Positions 24,415-36,100 of a DNA stretch of 64,000 bases are shown here, one piece after another. The notes below the pieces were generated by a model. That model was not told where the DNA came from and ran no database searches. It was given only the letters and a program-made list of their open reading frames with translations. Made by a program: the position numbers and the translations under genes. This stretch comes from Pohlia nutans (taxonomy: Eukaryota > Streptophyta > Bryopsida > Bryales > Mniaceae), in the NCBI GenBank assembly GCA_022496805.1, contig CM040100.1, positions 21,605,009-21,669,008 on the forward strand, given 5' to 3'. Each line of letters opens with the position of its first letter. Position 1 is the stretch's first letter.

Positions 24415-27285
24415 TTTAGTAAGGAAATCCTAATACTTAAAAAAAAAAAAAAAAACAATTCCAAATTTTATAAATGCAAGACTTGAATAATCGAATACTT
24501 TGATCATAGTACTTTGTAAAACATTGATAAATACAAAAAAATGATTTAACATTGCGAAAAAACATCCATGAACATTTCTATAATACATGCAAATATATAC
24601 ATTTTGATGGATGTCAATATTCCCAAGTAGTCTCAAGTTCGTAAATATTTAATTATGATTTTAATTTTTAGAAGTATGGAGTTATTTTTCCCCAATCTGG
24701 CTATGATTCACAAACTATGGTACCATCAAAATGACCTTACAAAAGAAATGATCTAACTTCAGGTACAAAAATTCCACACCTTGAAGCAAGAGGATTTCCA
24801 CACCTTGTGAGTGGACGACACGTAGTTGGTCTTCTCCTCCATAACATCACTTTCAAATGGCAGGTATGGGTGCCACTTCTCCACCAAGCCTATTTGGACG
24901 CTTCACAATTGTGTAAGCTACACCCTATCTTTTTTCAAACAAAAAGCCAAAAACTCAAACAAAAGGCCATTTGTTAATGCATTACAAAAGGATAACATCA
25001 AAAAAGGTCAGCATGAAAAGGAGCGATATATAGCATGCCAGAAAATTCACACAAAGATATATGCAATAAAAAAAGCTTTGAATGCAACCTGGGGCTAATA
25101 AACCAGGTGGGTCACAAGCATATAAAAACCCATAAAGTTTGGGGGGGAGTTGACTGGAAATGAATTTGAACACGTCCAACAAGATCCCACCAAGATGGTA
25201 TAAAAAATTCGGAGTCTGACTGGACTAGTAAATCATATGATTCCTGTGCACTCACTAAAAGGACTCGGAGAGGAAACCGAAGCTCATGCCAAAACGAACA
25301 GATTTTTCAAAGATAGAGACCTGCTATTGAGGGGTCCATTCATTGGGATTGCTTGTGATCATCCATGACACATGCCAATGGTCTCTGACTGGATGATGTC
25401 ATGCTTATACTCATGTTCCTGCAACCAAACTTGACAATGTCGGACTCTCCTCCCAGTTCCCCAGGCTTTTATTTATTTATTTATTTTTCCTTCCATCAAT
25501 CAGTCGAATGGAATTCAGCTGCATTCACTGGAACAGTAGCCACATTAGAATTCCGTGTAGAATCAGTGTTTTGATTTGGATTTCTTGCCACCCCACATAC
25601 CTTATTCGCCCCAAAAAAAAAAAAAAACTATTCCCCATGCACCATTCCCACCACCTCACTAGTAAGGTCCTGGCAACTGGCATGACTGAATTCAATCATG
25701 GCAGCTTGTGCGTTCAGGAGTCCCATCCAAGGTCACATGAGTGATCAGGTCAATACAAACCCATGAATATCAGGACCCACTCCCTGCCTTCAATGTACTC
25801 CGTCCCATACAATTTGGCCTCTCGCTACTCCAGCTATATATATAGGGAGTAATTAACCTAAAGACTATATACATGTCATTTATTAGCTAGGTTCATGCAT
25901 GCGTACTTAACTTACAAGATGTACTTCACACCAATTAATTAAGACAACACTTAACAATTTTAATCTTCTTTGCAGTACTTTTGGATTTCTGTCAGCGGGT
26001 TACCTACCAATATTCATCAAGGTTGTGCAAAGAACATTTTCTTGTGATTACAGATTTCTTCCTTTTGCATGTTCTTCTAACCTTCTGCTGATAAGAACAC
26101 AATCTGATAAAGAAAAATTGCAGAGAACGCAATTGATACCACCAAGAACAAAGCTCAATTATTTTTGAGAATAAAATATTTGCATTTTTGGGAACCACAA
26201 CTGTTCTCAAACCCTCTCTAATGACACTGCCTTGGGGACTTCTAAATGCGATGTGGAAATTGAAAGTGCAATTACAGATGTGTGTCATTAGAGAGGGTTG
26301 ACAATTTATAAAGAGTATCTTCGTTGCTGCATGGAAGACTGAAATATCTGCAAAGCATGCCCCACATAGATACAAGGGAGATCTGTACCTTAGTTTTTGT
26401 TGCTGAAGGAGGAACATCATGAAAGACGGAAAATATCTGCAAGGAGAATCAATCGCTACGCAATATATCATAACAAAACACAATCAAAGCTTGAAAAAAC
26501 ATTCAATCCAAAGATAGATGGCTAAACTGCAATGGCTATGGACATGAAACGGAAAGAATCCTCAAACCAGCTGCAAAGGAAAAAGCTCGTGAAAGACATA
26601 GAACTAGTCCACAATAGCACACTCTTTCAAACGGAAGATTAATCAATCGATTAAGGTAGAAACAGAGCACACTCACTGTTGCTATCAAATGCGGAGAATG
26701 CATTCCAATCGTCCTCACACGAATACCTGCACAGAAATTCAAGAAAAAGTTGCACCAGCTTGCAAAGCTCTTCGAGTTTTACGCTCTGATGTAACAATGG
26801 CAGTGGGATTACACAGACAGATAGGAAAGCGCCTACAAACGGGGATGGTGCAATCTAAACCCTAAACGGTAACTGCAATAACCTAAATCCTGTGGTCGAT
26901 GCATAAAACTCCATTCAGAGCACAGCAATGCAGTAGTATCCGAGGTTCCGAACACATGGTCATCGTGAAAAGTTCGAGTCAAAGAACGCCGTCTAAAGGG
27001 GTTCACCAAAACCTAATAATGAACTGTGAGCGGTGTGCACACGATTGATTGATTCACCGTGGAAAATGTCGATGCGCAGGAGCATGTACCCCGGGAGTAC
27101 ATTCCTTAAACCCTAAGCCCTAATCTTGGGCGCATGCATTTTAAAAGATCGGAATTCCAATCGCATTTGCAATAAGGTTTTGGCCGTGAGTGATGGCTGT
27201 AGCCGATTAGGGTTTAGGAGTTGATTGTGATGAGGACAAATCCTTGAAGCACTTGTCGAATTCAACGGAGCAGGCGGAGCTCATG
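24415..27285. other. Non-coding or unassigned DNA
   Basis: No gene is supported. Open frames at 24826-25098 (+), 25508-25744 (+) and 26004-26483 (-) have no recognisable domain. A short palindromic pair (TCTAATGACAC and GTGTCATTAGA, about 26217-26290) is present. This may be intronic sequence of an unrecognised minus-strand gene. Confidence 0.4.
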
Positions 27286-27360
27286 GGATTCTGGGTACGA
27301 GTGGCCGGTCCTCATCCCTGTATCAATTCCTAAACCCTAAACCCTAAACCCTAAAACCTG
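27286..27360. promoter_or_regulatory. Interstitial telomere-motif block (telo box)
   Basis: Around 27328-27356 there are about four tandem CCTAAAC units of the plant telomere type, and single CCCTAA motifs recur at 26870, 27110 and 27215. Such telo boxes are common in 5' regions of plant growth and translation genes. On the minus strand an ATG at about 27286 opens a short frame (MSSACSVEFDKCFKDLSSS), possibly a first exon, but I cannot connect it to a gene. Confidence 0.5.
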
Positions 27361-28660
27361 CTTTGTCTGAAAACATACTGTCATTGGCATTTCACAATGC
27401 GTTTCTGTACCAACATTAGTGAGTTTCAGAGCATTTTAGATCTTGAGGAGGCAAAAATGTTCAACGTTGAAGAATAAGAGCGCAAGTTTTGTCCAAACAT
27501 AAGAGTGCTGTGTGTTTTTTTCCGAGCGGCCTCATTTGCTTTGTGTCCCCCAAATCAAATGAAGTTCAAGATTAACAAGACTGTGAAATAATGATAGCCT
27601 TTCGAGTGTCTGAACATAGCTTTTCCTTTGCGAGGGTTTATAACACGATTATTTTCTCTCTTTGCACTAATCAAATCGGGTTCTCTCTTGCACTAATTAA
27701 TCAAACCCTTCGTAACTGGGTTTCAGTGATCGACGGTGAAGGCTTTTAATGCTGAATGGAGGAGTGGACATTGAAGACTTACGTTCCCATTTTCCCGCTT
27801 GGGTAATGGCACCGTACTGAATTGATTGTTGCTTGTTTCATGGCTATTCCTGTTGTTAATCACCTCTGTTAGTGTGATTGAGTTGGCAACCTGTTTCTCT
27901 TTTCTGAAACTCACTCTTGCCGGCCATTCACAGGAATTCTGTATCCATCATATGATGGTTGCAGTATCGGAAATTCAATGACATGGTACTGGTAACGGCA
28001 CGACTTTTTCTTGAGCAAAAAAAAGACGGTGGATGTGACAGACAGACTGACTGAATAATCGTAGTGTTGAAGGCTTCAACGAAACGTGGACACCCTCTCT
28101 TTTTTCCTTCAGGCTTCTTTTGCATGAATGTCTGCATTGACTGACTTCGGTCCTTGGAACTCCCGTACAGTACGATATTTGGATGTTACTTTGAAGAATC
28201 AATTGGTGTGTGTGTATGTGTGTGTTCAGGAATCAGGGTTCATTGTTGAGTCACATGAGTGGATTAATTCCATACGAGTTTTTAATGAAACAGTCTCTCA
28301 TCCATTAACTTGACTTTGATTATTAATGGTACTCGTGTTACAGAGCTGGACTTGAAAGACTGTAAGTCATTCATTAGCCCACGCTATTTCCTGCAATGTG
28401 CTTGATTACAGGAAGTGAGTAGTACGTCCCAGCCATTGTGGTTAGTGGAAACTTAAGTAACATAACCTCACTTTTGTTTTGGTTTCACACTGTTCCTGCA
28501 GGGTATTGAATGCAACCAAGTTCTAGTGTATTTACAAAAATCAAAGGTCAATGCGATCAATTCCTTTTTTTCATAAACGTTTGATTGGACAATCTGCTCT
28601 GTTAAGATTTGTGATTTATGAGGGTCTTCAACACAGGGCACCTTGACACATTCACCAGGT
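27361..28660. other. Unassigned region
   Basis: Mostly mixed-composition DNA with no recognisable protein. A plausible acceptor (TTCCTGCAG) lies near 28500 on the plus strand, but no exon could be confirmed. Confidence 0.35.
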
Positions 28661-28775
28661 AGTAAATGGTACAAAAATGATGGTGAATTCGTGGTGAACA
28701 CTTGCTAAATTGAAGTGGTTGCTCAATTTAGCAAGTGTTCACCACGAATTCACCATCATTTTTGTACCATTTACT
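28661..28775. repeat. Perfect 53-bp-arm palindrome with 9-bp loop
   Basis: The arm 28661-28713 is exactly the reverse complement of 28723-28775, and the loop is AGTGGTTGC. Weaker matching continues outward for about 40-50 bp on each side (for example AGGGCACCTTGACACATTCAC against AGGGAACCTTGACTGATTCAC). The inner arms are perfect while the outer arms have diverged. On either arm one frame reads SKWYKNDGEFVVNTC then stop, so a short coding-like segment may have been duplicated in inverted form. Confidence 0.95.
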
Positions 28776-30750
28776 TGGCAGTGAATCAGTCAAGGTTCCC
28801 TTTGCAAAGCGTGGAGAAACCTTATAGTACGTTGGGTTTTCTGCTCCATGTAGCCATGTTTGGTGATTTGAGTTTTCTGTTTTTGACGAGTAGTTGTTGT
28901 CCTTGTGGCCAGGTCTGACAGAGGTCACTCTGCAGCGGCCTCTCTTACAACCGGAGACATCGACAGTTTGCAGAGGGACCGGTTTGCATGGCAAAGACAG
29001 GAGTCTGGATGGTGGAATGATGTGTTCCTTTCGTCATCAGTACTCTTGAGAAAGGGAGAGAGAAAGAATTTTGTGTTCTTTTTCCTCAAATGCAAATATC
29101 GCAGGCTTTTGCTCACTCACCCATGCGTTCCACAGTGATTGCCATGCTTTTGAAAATAAAACTATTTGGTATGTTGATGCACTCTACGGTCATTGTGATC
29201 TCAGGCTTTCGAAACAAGGCTTTGGCACATTGAAGCACGTTGCTTGTTTTTTTTAGAAGCGACCTATTCAAACTTTCTCAGGTAACTTTTGTCAATACAA
29301 GGCCTCCTCTCCTTCCTTTGCTCCATAGCCAATGAAATATTTTGGTATGGTGAACAGTGGGTAGGGTACAACCTTCCCACGACTCTTTGAATGTGATGCA
29401 CATCCTTTGCTAAGTTTTGTAGTCATCTTGTGTCACTCTTGTTGTCCAAAGGGTAGAGATGTGGGACCTTGCATAACATTCAGTAGCCTTCGAGAAGGTT
29501 GCCTTTTAGTTTCATCCACCTTTATAGATGGTGTGACCAATGATTTGTAATTGAATGGGCTATTGAATCAAATAAACAATTAAAGGACATTGTCGAATTG
29601 CTTACTGTCACCTACCCCATAGCTACTGATGTGATGTGGAATATTCCACATATCATGTTGGGGGGAAGGCAACAGTCATAGGAGTGTTTCTTTTTCTGGT
29701 GAATTTTAGCTTTTGGCAACTGCTTCTAAGTAGCTGCCAAAAGTTAAAAATCGCCGGAAAAAAAAAGCACCGAGTCACAGAGGCTACTGAAAGTTATGTG
29801 AATGAACAAACATTTGATGTACGTTGGCACGTAAATAAAGTGTTGAAGTTGGTTCCCTCTGCAGTCATTGCTCAAATCCGGAATAATTTCTTCATGGCTA
29901 CTGCAACACTCGAAATCAAAATCAATCAAAATATATTGCATTGAAATGCAGGAAATATCAAACAGACAAAGGTAAATTTGCTTTGCTTTGATCTGTTCCC
30001 ATACATAGGCTACAAATAAATTTGAATTTGAGTAAATATACAACAGCCCAAATTAACATCTTTTGGGGAATTTGTCAACAAAACTTCAAAAAATTATCAC
30101 TTATTTCATAATAATAATAATAATAGCAATCATGCTCATCAGCTGAAAGGCATGGGAATAGGGAAAAGGGAAACTAAGTTACATCTCAAAGGATTGTGAA
30201 TGCGAAATAATTCCAGAATGCTATTCCCTAATGAAACCTTTCAGGTCACCGTCTGATTTGTGGGGTATGGCAAGCATGAAACAAACAAGACGTTACACTG
30301 TTTGCTTTTGAGAAACGCACGGTCCTTGTTGCAGACACTGAAAAATAAGTGCAGTGAATGACATGTCATGGTGACTCACTCTACTGCAAAAAAAATAAGT
30401 GCACTGAGCAACTTGTCATGGCGACGGTTTCAACTTTTTCAACAAATTTCTGGATGATCTAAAGTATGTAAAAAATGCCCAAAATGCAACCCCTACATTT
30501 GCATCTAAAATCAACCCTCAAAACTACATAATTATTGATTACACAAGATGTACACAATCAAAGAGCCTATCAGAACCTAGGGTCTCATTGTTCAAATGTA
30601 TGGTTGTGATTCATACAATAAGGTAACTATACCTAATTGCAACCCTTATTCAAAAGCGATTCTTATAGATTCTTATGGTTTGAATGTAAGAGTCTAGGTT
30701 TGATTTTGGAAAACTTACAATCAACACCTTAAAAATTCATAATTATTTAA
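28776..30750. other. Unassigned region
   Basis: No confident gene. The segment 28905-29100 is open on the plus strand but not recognisable. An 18-bp perfect palindrome ATGTGGAATATTCCACAT lies at 29634-29651. A simple AAT repeat lies near 30110-30122. Confidence 0.4.
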
Positions 30751-31329
30751 CCCCTAAACGTACCAGGGTGTCCCTAGAATTGACAATTTGAGAAAAATCA
30801 TCATAAAGTACTATTTAGAAGAATATTTTGGAATTGATAAAGGAATGAAAGTTCTAGATTGTGAATTTTAGATTCCATCTGTACGATTCGATTCACTAAT
30901 ACTATCACCAATATTTAATTATAAAATTTGAAAGTTAAAATTGAAAATTCCTTCTAAATTCAATTACAAACAAAGTTTTAATTTTTTTGAGTAAAATTTG
31001 TTGGAATGAATGTGAAATGAGATACTCTTAAACGTGGTGATTCTTCGAAATTTTTGTGTTTCTTAAATCTATGACCTCATTTTTGCAAGGCCACTTTTGA
31101 ACTACAGTCAATGCAATTTTGGCTTGGTCAACGACTTGACATACTCCTACATTTGTAATTTTAGAAAAATATGTAATCAAGTATGACTAAATCCAACCGT
31201 TAGATAAGAGAACAACTTGGTGAAGAATCTCCAAAAAATTGGATGACTTTCATCCAAACATTGATGAGAACGTGAAAAGGGTTTGAATCTATTAGTCATC
31301 CACTTTCTGGACGCTCTGACGTTTAGGGG
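30751..31329. mobile_element. TTAA-type element (579 bp)
   Basis: Begins CCCCTAAACGTACC after TTAA (30747-30750) and ends GACGTTTAGGGG before TTAA (31330-31333). Perfect TTAA on both sides, short inverted ends, no coding capacity. Confidence 0.85.
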
Positions 31330-31333
31330 TTAA

Positions 31334-32875
31334 AAGGTGTTCAACTTTGGAATCCTTTTTTCATTGCAAATTAGATCTAACAACTCATGGCATTTGTACA
31401 CCTTATAATGCATTTCAAGTATACAAGTGTCCAAACAAGGACACTCAACCTTCTCTAATTGCACACTATAATTGCATATTCCTTGTACTTCTTTTGTCCC
31501 ATAATTTCCACTATTTTGGAAGAGAAATATCAAGGTGGCATCAAAGAATTTTACTTGCATAGCAAGTTGGAAACTCTCTATACGTTGTCTACATTTACAA
31601 CATGGCTTCATATATATAGTATTATGAACACCAAACAAGTTGTAGCACTTAAAAATTAGTATTGCTTGAGGTTCAAGCATCACAGGCAACGCAAGTTGAA
31701 CAATCACTGAAGAATAGTGAGTTGTAGAAGAATAGTGCAGAAGTAGCCAAACAATTTAAGAAACCATGAAATTAGATGGTTACAACATATATGAAGATGC
31801 ACACATGAGCCAGGACACCTTATAAAATAACTATGAATCTTTGAGCAATAAAGGCACCCCATGGTGTGTTGGAATTTGTGAAACCATAGTTTCAAATTCA
31901 ATAAATGTTTGCTTTCATCTAATTTGGTACAGATTTCTAGTTATACCCAAACCTGTGCAATCTGAAATTGGGCTTCAGTTACCAGGAAACCTGTTCAATT
32001 CCAACATGTAAGGCAAAAGCATGAAAAGATCAACATGTTTCTTTTCCCTGTTACAAAATCATGATATCAGCTAAAACCACGATGTCAAATCTCATTATTT
32101 CCCTAATTCTCGAAACAATTAGGACCAAGAGATGAATTCATATAGACGGTAAATTTTCAATTTGTACAACTCTGATTTTCTCATTTCTCTGTCGAACAAA
32201 GTGACTAAGCGGAACTTCTATGGCGGTCAACCAGTCATTGGCAGAGAGCGTTTTTGCGCAAGTTTTGTTGTTGCTAAACTGATTGTTTTTGCCTACTTCA
32301 GAATTCAGAAGCAACAAAGTCCAGTACCGTATGTATGAAAGAATAAAATACCGGTAATACTCTGACAATTCCGGCTTAGAAAATGCTATTTACACACTTA
32401 AAAATGGGTGGGTTGAAGTTATTTACCTCCACTAAGAACTACACAATCATATCCAGGGGCTGCGCAACACAATACCTCCCTGCAGTCAACATGAAAACAC
32501 GAGCATCCCAGTTTAAAACAATTAGCATATGAAGTCTTGGGATTGCAGTGTGACTAGCTCTGGTTCTCCTTCATGTAAGGTAGAGGATACTAAAACCGTT
32601 AAGAACCTATTCCTGTTTCCAATCAAATCTGGTGCATAAATAGGTACAAAATGCATACCCCTTGTAGATCACGGAAATAAGTGGTTTACAGTTCTCAATT
32701 TTGACAAATTCATAAAATATTCTAGGAATGTCCAAAAATTGTGTTCACTTTTAAGTTTGAAATACAAACCTTCTTTACTATCACCCTCATATTTTCTTAG
32801 AAGTACAAACCACCTTTTGTTTCACCCTGATGTTTTCTTAGAAGTACATCAAACCTGCATGTATGAGCAATTGCT
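31334..32875. other. Non-coding DNA downstream of the OS-9 gene
   Basis: No recognisable gene. Open frames at 31330-31707 (-) and 32138-32368 (-) carry no motif. This may hold polyadenylation signals for the minus-strand OS-9 gene, but none can be assigned with confidence. Confidence 0.4.
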
Positions 32876-32879
32876 TTAA

Positions 32880-33121
32880 CCCCTAAGCGTCTAAAACGCC
32901 CAATATGGCCATCTGCATCACTGAACTTTACAACGGTAGCATTTTCTCGTTTTACCTTGGTTTTCTGATTTGCAATACATCATTTTAAAGCTCTTGTTCT
33001 ATACTACAAGATCGACAGTGTCGATCGTGTCAAACTGAAGTCATTTCACACAAACAGATGATTTGCAGCAGGGGGTCCAATTTTCCTACACTACAGAAAA
33101 TACAAAGTGGACACTTAGGGG
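32880..33121 (+). mobile_element. TTAA-type element (242 bp), CCCCTAAGCGTC subfamily, copy 1
   Basis: Starts CCCCTAAGCGTCTAAAACGC after TTAA (32876-32879) and ends ACACTTAGGGG before TTAA (33122-33125). It lies about 70 bp beyond the OS-9 stop codon, so it may form part of that gene's 3' UTR. Two other copies, at 36404 and (inverted) 59634, are highly similar along their whole length. Confidence 0.9.
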
Positions 33122-33191
33122 TTAAAGTGACGGGAAAAGTATCGTCTACCTTGATACCACCCAAGGAGTTGCCGAAAAAATCACCACAAAA

Positions 33192-36100
33192 TCATGCTGT
33201 GGGATGCTCTCCTCTTTGGTGTCCTGTAAGTGCAGGCTCCTCACCACCTTTCTCTTTACCTTCCGTTGGTTCTACTTTTCCTTCACCTTCTGAGCTTGTG
33301 GCGGTTTCGCTCACTTCAGACGGCTCAGTGACCTCTTTAATGATCTTGGTCTCTTCTGAGGACCCTACAGGCACTTCCATCTCACTGTCAGACTTTGTGG
33401 AGGCCTCAGATATTGGAATATGATGGTCTTGTGGTGGAGAAATTAGCGGGGCCTTGTTCTCGCTCTCAGGCAGAGCTGATGCTTCATGGGCGTGTGTTTC
33501 AGCTTCTTCGTGTACTGTTTCCACTACAGGCTCAATTATGGTCGTGTCTTCTTTCACTAGGACCTCGTCTGCAGGAATGGCATTGCAATCGATAACCACC
33601 CATGGTTGACGCTCCTCTTGGAAAGCCCTGTATAAATCACAGATCAAATTCTCTTTCAAGTGTACAAAGGAAATGTAAACTATGTAGATGTCTATCATTT
33701 GTAAGGGAAATCGTGACTGGGATAATATATGCTGCTTGATTACTTCATCCATTTTCACATCTCTTAAGAACTGACAATATTGACCAAAGAGCTGTAGTCC
33801 ATTAACCCCTAAAGGACCAAGATTTCCTGGTTTTAAAGTGACAAATTTGATTGATCATATCGTAAAAAATATAATTTGGACGGAGCCAAACATTGACAGT
33901 GACGAACATTGCATGTGTTGCTCAAAATATAATAATAATTGGACAAAAAAAACGTCTCCATATGACCCACTCAAAAGGGCTAAGAAAACCATGAAGCCCA
34001 ATTTGGGCCTCTTGGTTGAATGTGAACTTACGGGTGCTTGCACAACATGGGTGCATGAAACACAAGAGTGTACTTGCAGGTAGGTGCCTCCTTGATGGAA
34101 TTAATTAATGCTCGGCCAGTTTCTGAGCACACAAACCTCACCTGCTCCAACGAGTAACAATCTCAGGGTCAAATTGAGTTTAATCTCCTATTATCTGAAT
34201 TCTCAAACGAGAGGTCATTAATGTTGCCAACATAAAGCGTTACAGGACCAGAAAATCTGAACGGTACCATTAAGTAGAAAGAAGATCAGTGATGTGGTGA
34301 CACCTCCATATGGCAAAAGAAGCTCATCTAAGAGAGCTCCACAAAAAATGACAAGGATATTGACACACATTTTGTGAAGAAATTCGTCAAACCAGGCCAC
34401 TGTCAAATACATGAACAAGCGCCTTCTCCAAAAAACATACCTCTGTCTCACGTGGTTGATTTGTAAGGTCGCAAATAGTACCGTTTGTATAAACGTGAGC
34501 ATGATACCTGTGAAGGTTTTAGGTTAGTATTGTTGTAAAAGGGTAGATATGGCAAATGAATAAATTTTGTGGGGAAGGGAGGTAAATAGGCAGGAGAACT
34601 AACCTCTGTGCTGCACTCTGAGAACGAGGGTCCTTCTGAAGAGTAACATTGGGAGAGTTCTCGTGTAGTGCGGCTGTAGCCTCTGCATCAAATGCGCCCA
34701 ACACAAATTCTTGCACTATCTGCTTAAAAACGGCACAAAACATTTCATGGGAAACTTAGAACCATGTCAACAGAGTAGCAAACATCTCTTTCAGTTGCTA
34801 TGGTAATAACAAAACATACTTTTTCAAGGACAGTGCAATTAACAATTAGTCAAGTTTGTTGAAAAAACAATAACATCATACAAAAACTAGTACGCAAGCT
34901 TACTGCACAAATTGGTCAGTCATGATTTTCAGCACATAAGATCAACGAAATAAACATGAGCACTCAACCAACAGACGATCTTTTCATATCTGGATCCCAA
35001 GGTAAATTTATAGGCTTCAGAAACTCCGACTGACAAAGGCAACAGTTGGTAAATATTTCTTTGACCTAAGGTAATCGACCCCTGAAATGAATCACTCTGT
35101 TCATTTCAAGGGTCGATTTTAGAGCATTCTACCTTAGGAACTACTGGGGTGGACAATAGAACCTAAGTGAATGACAGTTGAACTCAGTAGATAAAATCAT
35201 AGCAGGTTCAATATGATGAATTCTCAACTTCAATAAAATATGGTATTGCAACCATGCGAAGACTATAATGCCATTTTGAGCAGTGCGTGTATATAGCAAT
35301 GCTACATGCACGGCAGCAAAAATTGACACAAGAGTGAAGAATAGAGTATACCATCTTTCTATGAGTCCGAGGGTCATGTGGTGTCATGCTGGAAGGTTGC
35401 TTCACAAGGGTAAAAAAGTATACTACTGATCCGTGCTGCATGTCAGGTCCATACGTGTTGATTGGAGCCTGACACAATCCCAGGTCAGCAGAAACTGACC
35501 AATGGAATACAGGTTACTCCCAACCTAACTAATGTAGATTCAGCATGTCTTACTCAAAAGAAAAGCTTGGACTGTCAAATCCAAACACTCATTTGTCTGG
35601 GGTCAACGTGTCAGGAAGAACTGCTAATTTACATAACTACTCAGTGTCATCTCATGAACACCTGCCTCTCGTATTCGAGACCAACACAAACCTAAGCACC
35701 TGTAACCACAAAACTGATCCAGGTCTGTGAGTTGCTGGTAACTTTTATCTGACTTGAAGTCTGATCCAGATCTGATTTAACACAGATGGAATATAAATAA
35801 CTCTACTCAATTACATTTGGAGAAATGGCCTAACTGAGAACATTGAGCATGTGTGAGTCAAGGTAATGCCACGGTTGAAGGCCAAACGACAACTAACAGT
35901 ACCACTGCCCATGGTTGCATTAAAATTAGACCAACTTTATATCGAAAAGTGTGTATCTCAAGAGAACCTATGGTCAAGAGAAAAACATCCAGTTTGTCAC
36001 CACCTAAGAGACATCACTTTTTCTGAGCTAACAACTTGTTGAAAAATAAAATCTTACCTTCTTGTCATGAAGATGGAACTGGCGCAAATGGCCCTTGTAG

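Noticed and set aside
27286..27360. Telomere-motif block as a chromosome end or fusion scar
   Set aside because: Only about four units occur and they are flanked by ordinary DNA, which fits a telo box rather than a telomere.
28661..28775. Palindrome as a microRNA precursor
   Set aside because: A perfectly paired 53-bp stem is unlike plant MIR precursors with bulges, and no expression evidence is available. Left as an inverted repeat.
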